A stretch of DNA of 64,000 nucleotides, taken from assembly GCF_010686705.1 (NCBI RefSeq), contig NZ_JAAGWY010000001.1, forward strand, positions 1,178,001-1,242,000. Direction: 5' to 3'. Each line of letters opens with the position of its first letter. The stretch's first letter is position 1. This DNA is from Leifsonia tongyongensis. GTDB taxonomy: Bacteria > Actinomycetota > Actinomycetes > Actinomycetales > Microbacteriaceae. The notes under the pieces are model-generated. The model was given only the letters and a program-made list of their open reading frames with translations. It was not told where the DNA came from and searched no databases. Below are positions 25,627 through 34,894 of this stretch, one piece after another. Position numbers and translations under genes: made by a program.

Positions 25627-25636
25627 TAGCCGGCTA
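25627..25636. promoter_or_regulatory. palindrome between marR and the NmrA-like gene
   Basis: TAGCCGGCTA is perfectly symmetric and abuts the marR start codon in the divergent gap. It is a candidate MarR half-operator; it is short, so the confidence is low. Confidence 0.3.
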
Positions 25637-25677
25637 TCGTTTTCTCTCGGTGTCCGACAATCGAAGAGGAGAACATC

Positions 25678-26562
25678 ATGTCTACCAGTCTCACACCATC
25701 CACCGGCTCGCCTTTGATCGCCGTAGTGGGGGCGACAGGAAAGCAGGGCGGCTCAGTCGTCGACGCGCTGCTCGCGCGCGGTGCTCGGGTGCGTGCCCTG
25801 GTGCGTGATCCCGACAAGCCCGCGGCGCAGAGTCTGGCCGATCGAGGGGTCCAACTGTCGATCGGTGACCTGGGTGACGCCGCGTCTCTCGATGCGCTGT
25901 TCGACGGGGTGGATGCCGCGTTCGCAATGACGACGCCGCTCGAGGGCGGTACGGAACGGGAGACCGAGGTCGGCATTGCGATCGCCGATGCCGCGGCACG
26001 CGTCGGTGTTCCGCACCTTGTATTGAGCACGGTCGGTGGTGCTGAGCGCGAATCAGGTGTGCCGCACTTCGAGAGCAAACGCCGGGTCGAGGAGCACATC
26101 GAGGCCCTCGGGATCCATCACACCTTCCTTCGGCCCGTCCTGTTCATGGACAACCTGTCCGGATTCGCGACGAGCGTCGAGGGTGGGGAGGTTGTCGTCC
26201 GGTTGGCGCTGCCCGATGGCATCCCGCTGCAGATGGTCGCAGTGCGCGACATCGGCCGCGCCGCCGCCGCGATCCTGCTCGGTGGGACGGCAGTCGAAGG
26301 CGAGAGCATCGAGATCGCTGGCGACACCCTCACCGGATCTCAGATTGCGAAGACCATCGGGGCATACGCAGGATTGCCGGCACGGTACGAAGCTCTCCCG
26401 CTCGAGGCCATCGCCGCTTTCGGTGACACTGCGGACATGTTCCGTTGGTTCGCTGAGACGCCCGCGTATCAGGCCGATTTCGAAGCCACCCGCGCACTCG
26501 TCCCGGACGCCCTCGATCTGCCGGCCTGGCTGGCCGCGTCGGGCTGGCACCTCGCCGCCTGA
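25678..26562 (+). CDS. NmrA-like NAD(P)-binding protein (atypical SDR)
   Basis: A 294-residue Rossmann protein with VVGATGKQGGSVVDALL at the N-terminus (GxxGxxG). The wording ALVRDPDKPAAQSLADRGV, then LVLSTVGGAERESGVPHFESKRRVE and FLRPVLFMDN, is that of NmrA/HSCARG-type redox sensors or quinone-oxidoreductase-like SDRs. Expression is probably controlled by the divergent MarR. Confidence 0.85.
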   Translation: MSTSLTPSTGSPLIAVVGATGKQGGSVVDALLARGARVRALVRDPDKPAAQSLADRGVQLSIGDLGDAASLDALFDGVDAAFAMTTPLEGGTERETEVGIAIADAAARVGVPHLVLSTVGGAERESGVPHFESKRRVEEHIEALGIHHTFLRPVLFMDNLSGFATSVEGGEVVVRLALPDGIPLQMVAVRDIGRAAAAILLGGTAVEGESIEIAGDTLTGSQIAKTIGAYAGLPARYEALPLEAIAAFGDTADMFRWFAETPAYQADFEATRALVPDALDLPAWLAASGWHLAA

Positions 26563-26580
26563 CCGCTTCAGCCCCGCGCT

Positions 26581-27954
26581 CTACCCGATGTGTGCGAAGT
26601 CGATGGCGACGACATCGATCGGCGCTCCAGACGGGACAGGCGCGGGGATATGCAGTTCGCCGAGCGCCTCACCCACCTGTTCCGCCGCTTCGTGAACCTC
26701 GACGTTGACCGTGTACGGGAGCTCCTCGCCGGTCGCCAACAGTCGCACCGAACGGACGCGATCGACCGGGATGCCGCGCACGACGAGTTGCTCGATGGGA
26801 CGCATGACGAGGTGCAGGTAGAGCGTGCCTGGCCGCGCCGTGGAGGGACCGTAGAAGTCGATGCCCTGTGTGGGTGAAACGCCGATGACGCTTTCGGCGT
26901 GCGCGTCCATCCAGCCGCCGATCTCCGTCAGAGTGCGCACCTGTGACTCATTGAGGCTCCCGTCGCCCTTCGGGCCGATGTTCAGCAGGAGGTTGCCACC
27001 GCGGCTCGCGACCTCGATCATCGTGGTGATCAGCGAAACCGTGCTTTTGCTCTTCGTGTCGTCCGGACGCCAGGCCCACATCTCGCCGATCGTCAGGCAG
27101 AGCTCCCACGGGCCGGCCGGTGGGGTGACCGGGAAGCCCTGCTCCGGCGTCTTGTAGTCTCCCTGGCCGAGCAGGCGGTCGTTGATGACCACATCCGGCT
27201 GCAGCGATTTGATGTGTGCCCGGAGCCCGGCGCTGTCCCATTCCTCTTCGGAGCGCTCCCATTCCCCGTCGAACCACAGGAGGTCGATGGTTCCGTAGTC
27301 CGTCAGCAGCTCGGTCAGCTGGCCGCGCAGGTAGTCCTGATAGCGAGCCCACTGCTCGGGGGTCGGGCGGCGGTGCCGATCCTCGGCGACCGGAGTGCCC
27401 GCATTGGCGGGTTCGCCGGCCGCCGGCCAATGCTCAGCAGGGTAGGGCCGGTCGCTCATCTGGAATGCCGGATAGTCGGGGTGGTGCCAGTCGGAGAGGC
27501 TGTAGTAGATCCCGACACGGATGCCCTCCGCGCGGATCGCCTCTACGAGCTCGCGGGTGATGTCGCGTCCGAACGGCGAATTCTGGATGCCGAAATCGGA
27601 GTATGCGGTGTGAAACATGGAATAGCCCGCGTGGTGCCGTGCAGTGAAGACGACGTAGCGCGCTCCGGCCTGCTTCGCGAGTCGGGCAAGCGCAACGGGA
27701 TCCCACTCGACAGGGTTGAACGTTGCCGCAGTCGACTGGTACTGCTCGACGGACACGTCGTCCTCGACGTTTTCGGAACCGGGGATGATGGAACGGCCGA
27801 CGAGAGGCCACGAGATCTCGATGCCCTGCTGACTGGCCTGGTCCCAGTGCACGAACAGACCGAAGCCGGCCCCGGTGAACCACTCGCCACCCTGCAACTG
27901 GACATCAGCGGGGCGGATAAAGGAATCGGGTATCGAAGCTTGCGTGGAAGACAC
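26581..27954 (-). CDS. GH29 alpha-L-fucosidase 1
   Basis: A 457-residue retaining alpha-L-fucosidase. Features are WFTGAGFGLFVHWD near residue 25, the conserved HHAGYSMF stretch near 105, the nucleophile Asp in DLLWFDGEW near 228, and GGNLLLNIGPKGDG near 325. There is no signal peptide, so it acts on imported oligosaccharides. It is divergent from fucosidase 2 across a 106-bp region with the CCTATAGGAT palindrome. Confidence 0.9.
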   Translation of the reverse strand: MSSTQASIPDSFIRPADVQLQGGEWFTGAGFGLFVHWDQASQQGIEISWPLVGRSIIPGSENVEDDVSVEQYQSTAATFNPVEWDPVALARLAKQAGARYVVFTARHHAGYSMFHTAYSDFGIQNSPFGRDITRELVEAIRAEGIRVGIYYSLSDWHHPDYPAFQMSDRPYPAEHWPAAGEPANAGTPVAEDRHRRPTPEQWARYQDYLRGQLTELLTDYGTIDLLWFDGEWERSEEEWDSAGLRAHIKSLQPDVVINDRLLGQGDYKTPEQGFPVTPPAGPWELCLTIGEMWAWRPDDTKSKSTVSLITTMIEVASRGGNLLLNIGPKGDGSLNESQVRTLTEIGGWMDAHAESVIGVSPTQGIDFYGPSTARPGTLYLHLVMRPIEQLVVRGIPVDRVRSVRLLATGEELPYTVNVEVHEAAEQVGEALGELHIPAPVPSGAPIDVVAIDFAHIG

Positions 27955-27999
27955 GGGGCGAGACTCTCCTTCGAGTGGACCTTGTAGAAATACCTATTG

Positions 28000-28009
28000 C
28001 CTATAGGAT
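28000..28009. promoter_or_regulatory. CCTATAGGAT operator candidate between the two fucosidase genes
   Basis: A palindromic CCTATAGG core, followed by AT, preceded by a half copy CCTATTG. The identical 10-mer lies at 29467-29476 before the sugar-binding protein gene. Confidence 0.5.
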
Positions 28010-28060
28010 ATTGAGACAGACCGCAATCTGCAATCCGCCCAGCGAAAAGGAGAACCTCGC

Positions 28061-29407
28061 GTGGCCATGTTCACTGACGACCCCGTCCGCCCCGAGAACT
28101 ATCGCAGGTTCGAGCGCGAGGTTCCGCGATGGTTCGGTGACGCGAAGCTCGGCGTCTTCGTGCACTGGGGTCCGTACTCGGTTCCCGCCTGGGCGGAGCC
28201 GCTGGGCGAGCTCGGGACCATCGAGAAGGGTCACTGGTTCAAGCACAATCCTTATGCGGAGTGGTATTTCAATACCATCCGCATCGAGGGCAGTCCGGCC
28301 GCCGAGCACCAGAAGCAGGTCCATGGTGGCGCGCCGTACGACGACTTCCTCGACCAGTGGGACCCAGCCGACTTCGCCCCCGACGAACTCCTCGCACTCG
28401 TGAAGAGCACCGGCGCCGGCTACTTCGTGCCGACCACAAAACATCACGACGGAGTGACTCTCTGGGATGCGCCGGGCACCGGTGGGCGGAACACCGTCAC
28501 CCGAGGTCCTCAGCGCGACCTCATCGGCGCCTTTGAAAAGGCGACGCGCGACGCCGGCCTGAGGTTCGGTGTCTACTATTCCGGCGGTCTCGACTGGCAC
28601 TTCTCGCAACTGCCGCCGATCACGGACGAGGGCGCTCAGTTCGCGCGGCCTCTCGACGCGGCCTACGCGGAGTACGCATACAAGCACGTCGACGACCTCC
28701 TCGACCGCTACTCTCCCGACATCCTGTGGGGTGACATCGAGTGGCCGGATGCGGGCAAGCCCTCCGGCCCGTTCAGCATGGAGAATCTCTTCGAGAAGTT
28801 CTATGCGATTCGACCGGATGGGGTCTCCAACGATCGCTGGGGCGAGACGCACTGGGACTTCCGCACCAGCGAGTACCAGCAAGGCACCTCCGTTGAAGGT
28901 TCCGGCGCGTGGGAGAACTGCCGCGGCATCGGCTTCTCGTTCGGGTACAACCAGGTCGAAGACGAGTCCCACATGCTCAGTGGCCCGGATGCGGTGAAGT
29001 CCTTCGTGGACATCGTCTCGCGTGGCGGAAACCTCCTCCTCAATATCGGCCTGACTGCCCGCGGTACCGTGCCGGACCTCCAGCGCCGCACCCTGGAACA
29101 TCTCGCCGCCTGGAATGCGATCAACGGGGAGGCCGTTTTCGGCTCTCAGCCGCTCGATGCTTCGACCAACACCGCCGCCGACGCGCCATGGGTGCGTTGG
29201 ACGCGAACCGGAGACGTCGTCAACGCCTTCGTCGACGCGGTCGGCGAGGTTCGCATCCCAGCCCCACTCGAGGTGTCGACGTCGAGCGCCCAGCTCGCCG
29301 ATGGCACCCGGATCGGGGTCTCGTTCGACCGTGGCGCGCTCGTCACGACGTTGCCGGAGCCGACGGTTGCCGGGCCCACCCTCATTCGCTTCAAGGACGC
29401 TCGATAG
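28061..29407 (+). CDS. GH29 alpha-L-fucosidase 2
   Basis: A 448-residue intracellular GH29 enzyme (no signal peptide). It has WFGDAKLGVFVHWGPYSVPAW near residue 25, KHHDGVTLWD near 127, nucleophile Asp in PDILWGDIEWPD near 228 and SRGGNLLLNIGLT near 320. The start is GTG 28061, nine bases behind AAAAGGAG. It reads into the ABC importer genes, so import and cleavage of fucosylated oligosaccharides are linked. Confidence 0.9.
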   Translation: MAMFTDDPVRPENYRRFEREVPRWFGDAKLGVFVHWGPYSVPAWAEPLGELGTIEKGHWFKHNPYAEWYFNTIRIEGSPAAEHQKQVHGGAPYDDFLDQWDPADFAPDELLALVKSTGAGYFVPTTKHHDGVTLWDAPGTGGRNTVTRGPQRDLIGAFEKATRDAGLRFGVYYSGGLDWHFSQLPPITDEGAQFARPLDAAYAEYAYKHVDDLLDRYSPDILWGDIEWPDAGKPSGPFSMENLFEKFYAIRPDGVSNDRWGETHWDFRTSEYQQGTSVEGSGAWENCRGIGFSFGYNQVEDESHMLSGPDAVKSFVDIVSRGGNLLLNIGLTARGTVPDLQRRTLEHLAAWNAINGEAVFGSQPLDASTNTAADAPWVRWTRTGDVVNAFVDAVGEVRIPAPLEVSTSSAQLADGTRIGVSFDRGALVTTLPEPTVAGPTLIRFKDAR

Positions 29408-29466
29408 CCTCGGAAATCAAGAATTCGTGAGTCGGCTAATCTTCTCTTGCATTCTATAGCCAACAC

Positions 29467-29476
29467 CCTATAGGAT
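29467..29476. promoter_or_regulatory. CCTATAGGAT operator candidate upstream of importer 1
   Basis: Identical to 28000-28009; a CTATAG half-site precedes it at 29454-29459. A related ATCCTGTATCC occurs at 33799-33809 before the GntR gene, making that GntR a candidate binder. Confidence 0.5.
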
Positions 29477-29526
29477 CACGGATACACGGCGATCACATGA
29501 TGAATCCAATGGAGGAGGCACAGCAA

Positions 29527-30774
29527 GTGACACTACGAGACAAACGGGGCGCAACCCGGATCGGAACCGCAATTCTGCTCGCAGGAGCGCTCACGGCGCT
29601 CGCGGGATGTGCGAGCGGGGGAGGCGGCACTTCAGCTGCCGGCCCGATCGCCCTGTACACCTGGGTTGGAAGCCAGAGCGACCACGACCAGTGGCAGGAC
29701 TTCATCACCCTCGGCAAGAAGGTCGATCCGAAACTCGATGTGACCATCGAGGGTCCGAGCTTCGCCGACTACTGGACCAAGGTGAAGACGCGACTGAGCG
29801 GCCCTAACCCGCCGTGCCTGCTCACCACCCAGGCGGCTCGGGCGCAGGAGCTCTCCGGCCTCCTGCTCCCGCTGAACGACCTGATCAAGAAGAACAAGCT
29901 CGACACCTCGGGGTTCGACAAGTCCATGCTCAAGGGCATGACGGTGGACGGCACCATCCGCGCCATCCCCTACGACGCCGAGCCGATCGTCCTCTACTAC
30001 AACGCGGACGCGTTCACGAAGGCCGGCCTGACGCTCCCGGGCGCGACGTACACGCGTGATCAGTTCCTCTCCGACGCGAAGAAGCTGACCAGGGGCGACC
30101 ACAAGGCGCTGGCGATCGAGGGAGGCTTCTTCTTCCCGAATGCATGGGCCATCGCTGATGGCGCGCAGGCGGTCAAGGGCGGCAAGCTCAACCTGACCAA
30201 CTCCAAGCTCGTCGACCAGGTTCAGTCGTACTTCGACCTGTCGGCTAAGGAAGGCATCGCAAAGCCTCCGGCGAACGCAGACGGTTCGGATGTCGGTCAG
30301 GCAGCCTTCACCTCGGGCAATGCCGACATGCTGATCGAGGGACCCTGGATGTACGGATCCTTCGCCTCCGCAGCCAAGTTCAAGCTGGGCGTGACGATCG
30401 TTCCGAGCACCTCGGGCGACGCGCACGGCATGACCGCCGGCTCCGGATTCGGTATCGCGAAGAACTGCAAGAACCCCGACGCTGCTTTCAAGGCGATCGT
30501 GGCCATGACGGACACCAGCGTTCTCAAGGCCCAGGCCGCGAAGCGCGGCATCGTCCCGGCACGCGTCGACGCACAGGATGCATGGGCCGTGGGCAAGACG
30601 CCCGAGGCATATGCGGCCGTGAAGGCGCTGCTGGGAAACGCGACCGCGCAGCTCACCACCCCGACCTGGAACCAGGTCGAAACCCTCTTCACCCAATACG
30701 GCGTCGAGGGCTACAGGGGTGACAAGACGGCCAAGGATGTGCTGACCACCATTCAGAACTCGGTGGAGCAGTAG
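29527..30774 (+). CDS. ABC sugar-binding lipoprotein, importer 1
   Basis: A 415-residue extracellular solute-binding protein (family 1, CUT1). The signal peptide ends at lipobox LAGCASGG. The mature protein has typical wording IPYDAEPIVLYYNADAFTKA and MLIEGPWMYGSF. GTG 29527 lies eight bases after GGAGGAGG; an upstream in-frame ATG (29497) is less likely. Placed between fucosidases and two permeases, it probably binds a fucose-containing glycan. Confidence 0.88.
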   Translation: MTLRDKRGATRIGTAILLAGALTALAGCASGGGGTSAAGPIALYTWVGSQSDHDQWQDFITLGKKVDPKLDVTIEGPSFADYWTKVKTRLSGPNPPCLLTTQAARAQELSGLLLPLNDLIKKNKLDTSGFDKSMLKGMTVDGTIRAIPYDAEPIVLYYNADAFTKAGLTLPGATYTRDQFLSDAKKLTRGDHKALAIEGGFFFPNAWAIADGAQAVKGGKLNLTNSKLVDQVQSYFDLSAKEGIAKPPANADGSDVGQAAFTSGNADMLIEGPWMYGSFASAAKFKLGVTIVPSTSGDAHGMTAGSGFGIAKNCKNPDAAFKAIVAMTDTSVLKAQAAKRGIVPARVDAQDAWAVGKTPEAYAAVKALLGNATAQLTTPTWNQVETLFTQYGVEGYRGDKTAKDVLTTIQNSVEQ

Positions 30775-30778
30775 GCGC

Positions 30779-31762
30779 ATGTCCTCGCCACTGATCACGG
30801 GTGCCGTCGTCTCGGAAGAGACGGCGGCATCCGCCGGGGTTCCGACTCGGCCGTTCAACGTTCCGCATCCCACGCCGCCGCGCGGCAAGCGCAAGCGCAA
30901 GGGCGAAGGCCTCGTCGCACTCGCCTACCTCGGCCCGGGGCTCGCCGGCTTCACCTTCTTCATCCTGGTGCCCTTGCTGGGTTCGCTGGTGATCAGCCTC
31001 TTCGTGTGGCCGCTCTTCGGCACTCCGACCTTCGTCGGGTTCGCGAACTATCAGAAGCTGTTCAGTGACCCGACCTTCTACACGGTGCTGATGAACACCG
31101 TCGTCTTCGCGTTCGTCTACACCGCCCTGAATCTGGCGCTGGCGCTGGCGGTGTCGTTGTGGCTGAACACGCGGGTCAAAGCCGCCGGTTTCTGGCGTGT
31201 GATCTTCTTCCTGCCGGCGATCACGCCGATGGTCGCAAACGCGCTGGTCTGGCGCCTGATGCTCAGCGACGACGGAATCGTGAACAGCGCTCTCGCATCC
31301 ATCGGGATCACCGGGCCGAGCTGGCTCTCCGACTCGCGGTTCGCGCTCGCTTCGGTCATCGTGATGTCGGTTTGGCAGTCGTTCGGCTACAACGTGATCG
31401 TGCTCTCGGCAGGCATCGCGGGCATCCCGAGGGAACTGCTCGAGGCGTCCCGGATGGATGGAACGAACGCGTGGCAGAGAACCCGCTCGATCATCCTGCC
31501 GATGATCTCGCCCGCGCTGTTCTTCACCATGACCATGACGATGATCGGGGCCTTCCAGGTCTTCGTGCAGCCGCAGATCCTGACCCAGGGCGGACCAGGC
31601 GAGTCCACGAACACATTCGTGCTCTACCTCTACCGCAACGGATTCGTGTTCGACCGGCTCGGCTACGCATCCGCGCTGGCCTGGATGTTGTTCATCATCG
31701 TGATGCTCATCACAGCGCTGCAGTTCGCGGGACAGAAGAGGTGGGTCAACTATGAGAAGTAA
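30779..31762 (+). CDS. ABC sugar permease (MalF-like), importer 1
   Basis: A 327-residue permease, about six segments, after a basic cytoplasmic N-tail (PPRGKRKRKGEG). The ATPase-contact EAA loop is ELLEASRMDGTNAWQRTRSI, followed by ILP. It overlaps the next permease by 11 bp. Confidence 0.92.
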   Translation: MSSPLITGAVVSEETAASAGVPTRPFNVPHPTPPRGKRKRKGEGLVALAYLGPGLAGFTFFILVPLLGSLVISLFVWPLFGTPTFVGFANYQKLFSDPTFYTVLMNTVVFAFVYTALNLALALAVSLWLNTRVKAAGFWRVIFFLPAITPMVANALVWRLMLSDDGIVNSALASIGITGPSWLSDSRFALASVIVMSVWQSFGYNVIVLSAGIAGIPRELLEASRMDGTNAWQRTRSIILPMISPALFFTMTMTMIGAFQVFVQPQILTQGGPGESTNTFVLYLYRNGFVFDRLGYASALAWMLFIIVMLITALQFAGQKRWVNYEK

Positions 31763-32621
31763 TACGCGCACCCGCCGCCGACTTCGGCCCGCTCAGCGGG
31801 TGGTCACGGCCAAGACGTGGCTCAACACATTCGCCGTGGCGATCGTGGCGTTGGTTTTCACGTTCCCCTTCATCTGGATGTTCTTCACGGCGCTGAAGCC
31901 CGAGTCCGAGGTGTTCGCACCGAAGCCCACGCTCATCGGTTCTGAGGTGAAGTGGTCCAACTTCGTCGACGCCTGGACTCTCGTGCCGTTCGGCCGGTTC
32001 ATCTTCAACGGGTTCTTCGTCGCAACCTGCGGGGCGCTGTTGTCGATCATCGTCGCGGTGCTTTCCGCGTACGCCTTCTCGCGACTCCGATTCAAGTATC
32101 GCGACCGCATCTTCCTGCTCTACGTGTTGACGCTCGTGCTTCCCCAGGAGGTGCTGGTCGTCCCGCTGTTCATCATGATGAACCAGCTCGGGCTGGTCGA
32201 CTCCTATGTGGCCCTGATCGTGCCCTTCGCGTTCACGGCGTTCGGCACGTTCCTGCTGCGGCAGTTCTTCCTGACCATCCCGATCGAGTTCGAAGAAGCG
32301 GCCATCATCGACGGGGCCTCCCGGTTCCGCACGCTGTGGTCCGTACTGCTCCCTCAGCTCACAGCCCCGATCTCGGTGCTCGGCGTCTTCGCATTCGTCG
32401 GCTACTACAACTCGTATCTGTGGCCGCTCATCATCATCAACACCCAGGAGCTCGCGACGGTTCCGCTGGGCCTCGCCATGTTCACGGGTGAGCACGGGAC
32501 CCAGTGGAGCCTCATGATGGCCGCCTCGACCATCGCCGTCATCCCGTCTCTCATCATCGTCGCGGTCCTCCAGCGCCAGCTCATCAAGGGCGTGGCACTC
32601 GGTGGCTTCGGCGGCCGCTGA
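31752..32621 (+). CDS. ABC sugar permease (MalG-like), importer 1
   Basis: A 289-residue six-segment permease with EAA loop EFEEAAIIDGASRFRTLWSV, then LLPQ. The C-terminal half begins VFAFVGYYNSYLWPL, usual for MalG homologues. No ATPase gene follows; the next gene is a dehydratase. Confidence 0.92.
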   Translation: MRSNTRTRRRLRPAQRVVTAKTWLNTFAVAIVALVFTFPFIWMFFTALKPESEVFAPKPTLIGSEVKWSNFVDAWTLVPFGRFIFNGFFVATCGALLSIIVAVLSAYAFSRLRFKYRDRIFLLYVLTLVLPQEVLVVPLFIMMNQLGLVDSYVALIVPFAFTAFGTFLLRQFFLTIPIEFEEAAIIDGASRFRTLWSVLLPQLTAPISVLGVFAFVGYYNSYLWPLIIINTQELATVPLGLAMFTGEHGTQWSLMMAASTIAVIPSLIIVAVLQRQLIKGVALGGFGGR

Positions 32622-32661
32622 ACACCAACGACCACCACCACCACTGGAAGGCACAAGAAAC

Positions 32662-33786
32662 ATGACCCTGGCCCCGCCCATCGCCCGCACGTCCGTGGAC
32701 GGAACGATCGTCAGCGCCGAGGCGTGGCTCAGCGACCTCGAGGTCGAGACTGTCCGCACCGACGCTGTGCAGTCATTCCTCAAGCAGGAGACGATCTTCG
32801 TGCGCATCCGGACCGCGGGCGGCGTCGAGGGGCTCGGTTACAGCTACACCATCGGGACCGGCGGAGCGGCCGTGCTCAGCATGCTTCGCAGCTGCCTGTT
32901 GGACGTGCTGGTCGGGATGGATTCCAATCGTCCGGAGGCCGTGTGGCGCGCACTGTTCTCGGCAACTCGAGCGACAACAGTCGGCGCAATCACGTCGCTT
33001 GCGCTCGCTGCCGCGGACACCGCCGTGTGGGACGCGCGCTGCAAGGCCTCCGGGCTCCCGTTGTGGGTCGCTGCCGGCGGCTCGCGGCAGAGCATTCCGC
33101 TTTACGACACCGAAGGCGGCTGGCTGCATTTCGAGACCGACGAACTTGTCGCCCAGGCGCTGGAGTCGCAGCGCCACGGGCTGAACGGTGTGAAGATCAA
33201 GGTCGGAAAGCCACGTGGACACGAAGACCTGGAGCGTCTTGCCGCTGTGCGCGCGGCCGTCGGTGACAGCATGGACATCATGATCGATGCCAACCAGTCG
33301 ATGACGGCTGCGGAGGCGATCCGCCGCGCTGCACTGCTCGAGCCGCTCGACATCTTCTGGTTCGAGGAGCCGTTGCCCGCCGAAGACATGGCAGGGCACC
33401 GCCGCCTCGCTGAATCGACGACACTCCCCATCGCCGTGGGTGAGTCGATGTACTCGATCGGGCACTTCCGCGAGTACCTGCAGGCCGGGGCCGCCTCCAT
33501 CGTCCAGGTGGACGCCGCCAGAGTCGGAGGCATCACTCCCTGGCTCAAGGTCGCGCACCTCGCAGAGTCGTTCAATGTCGCAGTGGCGCCGCATTTCCTG
33601 ATGGAGCTGCACGTCTCACTCTGCTGCGCCGTCCCGAACGCGCTCTACCTGGAACACATCCCGCAACTCCGCTCGGTGACCCGCAGCGAAATGACGATCA
33701 GCGGCGGCCACGCTGTCGCGTCGGACGCGCCCGGCCTGGGCATCGAGTGGGATATGGATGCGGTCGACGACCTGCGGGTAGCCTGA
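32662..33786 (+). CDS. mandelate racemase/muconate lactonizing enzyme family, probable sugar-acid dehydratase
   Basis: A 374-residue enolase-superfamily protein. It has catalytic KIK in GVKIKVGKP near residue 182, metal ligands in IDANQSM, FEEPLPAED and VGESMY, an Asp in VQVDAARVGG and a His in APHFLMELH, all as in the MR subgroup. The start is ATG 32662 with GGAAGG upstream. In this operon dehydration of L-fuconate (or a related deoxy-aldonate) to the 2-keto-3-deoxy acid is likely but not proven. Confidence 0.85.
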   Translation: MTLAPPIARTSVDGTIVSAEAWLSDLEVETVRTDAVQSFLKQETIFVRIRTAGGVEGLGYSYTIGTGGAAVLSMLRSCLLDVLVGMDSNRPEAVWRALFSATRATTVGAITSLALAAADTAVWDARCKASGLPLWVAAGGSRQSIPLYDTEGGWLHFETDELVAQALESQRHGLNGVKIKVGKPRGHEDLERLAAVRAAVGDSMDIMIDANQSMTAAEAIRRAALLEPLDIFWFEEPLPAEDMAGHRRLAESTTLPIAVGESMYSIGHFREYLQAGAASIVQVDAARVGGITPWLKVAHLAESFNVAVAPHFLMELHVSLCCAVPNALYLEHIPQLRSVTRSEMTISGGHAVASDAPGLGIEWDMDAVDDLRVA

Positions 33787-33842
33787 CACGATCCTGCATC
33801 CTGTATCCTCTTTTATACGACCCGGACAACTAGGATGGCCTT

Positions 33843-34553
33843 ATGAGCAACGGCTTGAGCGGAGAGCACTTCCTGCCGGCTCGTCGCGCGCTGGCTGACG
33901 ACGTCTATGACGCCGTGCTCGGCCTGCTGATGGACCAGGTGATCGAGCCGGGCAGCCGCGCCAGCATCGACGGGATCGCGCGCGAACTCAATGTCTCGCC
34001 GACACCGGTACGTGAGGCACTCGTGCGGCTGGAGTCGGAAGGCCTGGTGGTCAAGAAGGCGCTCAAGGGTTACACAGCGAGCTCGTTGCTCGACAGCGAG
34101 GGCCTCCGGCAGCTGTTTGAAATGCGCCGCCTGCTCGAACCGTACGCCGCACGCAACGCATCCGGTGAACTGGATGCGGAGACGCTGCACGAGCTCGAGG
34201 AGCTCGTCGAGGCAATGCACCGCAGCGGTCAGGCGGCGCACACCGGCGAGGATCGGTTCAAGGATTACAAGGACTTCGCGAACCAGGACGCCGACTTCCA
34301 CCGGATCATCGCCGAGCACTCGGGCAACATCCTGCTTGCCGACGCGATAAGCCGGCTGCGCGCTCACATGCACCAGTACCGCATCTACTTCAAGCACGGC
34401 ATGGTGGAGGAGACCAGCGGCGAGCACGAGGCCGTGCTGGAGGCGCTGCGCTCGGGCAAGCCTGCGGCGGCCGAGAAGGCGATGCTCGACCACATCACCA
34501 AGTCGTACCTTCGGACTGCTGCGAGCCTGGAGTCCGAAGAGAAAGTGGGCTGA
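33843..34553 (+). CDS. GntR-family regulator, FCD subfamily, of the fucose-type operon
   Basis: A 236-residue regulator. The winged helix lies near 20-80 (ASIDGIARELNVSPTPVREA), then an FCD domain with metal residues in NQDADFHRIIAEHSGN and ETSGEHEAVLEAL. Its promoter has ATCCTGTATCC, similar to one half of the CCTATAGGAT sites. It is co-directional with the dehydratase and mutarotase and is the best candidate regulator for the fucosidase/importer operons. Confidence 0.88.
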   Translation: MSNGLSGEHFLPARRALADDVYDAVLGLLMDQVIEPGSRASIDGIARELNVSPTPVREALVRLESEGLVVKKALKGYTASSLLDSEGLRQLFEMRRLLEPYAARNASGELDAETLHELEELVEAMHRSGQAAHTGEDRFKDYKDFANQDADFHRIIAEHSGNILLADAISRLRAHMHQYRIYFKHGMVEETSGEHEAVLEALRSGKPAAAEKAMLDHITKSYLRTAASLESEEKVG

Positions 34554-34558
34554 CCGGG

Positions 34559-34894
34559 ATGCGCATCGCCCTGCACTCCGTCCTGCGCGAAGGCCGCGAA
34601 GTCGAATACCTCCAGGCCCACGCCACGATCCCGGATGACCTCGCTGCGTCCTTCGACCGGTTCGGCATCCACGACTGGACCATCTGGCGGAGCGGCAGGA
34701 ACCTGTTCCACCTCGTCGAATGCGACGATTTCGATGCAGCGATGGCGGCGCTTCAGGACGACCCCGCGAACCAGCGGTGGCAGGGCTTCATCAACGATCA
34801 CGTTGACCACTTCGAGCAGTTGGGCGACGGCTGGGATGGCATGGTGCTACCTGAGGTGTGGCAACTCGAACGGCAGCGCGAGAACCAGCGGTGA
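34559..34894 (+). CDS. RhaM-like L-rhamnose/L-fucose mutarotase family protein
   Basis: A 111-residue protein of the rhamnose mutarotase (DUF718) family: AC-type ferredoxin fold with IHDWTIWRSGRNLFHLVEC and a C-terminal DGWDGMVLPEVWQL. It interconverts anomers of 6-deoxy sugars. The stop overlaps the following gene's start (GTGA). Similar small proteins occur in L-fucose oxidation clusters, in line with this context. Confidence 0.82.
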   Translation: MRIALHSVLREGREVEYLQAHATIPDDLAASFDRFGIHDWTIWRSGRNLFHLVECDDFDAAMAALQDDPANQRWQGFINDHVDHFEQLGDGWDGMVLPEVWQLERQRENQR

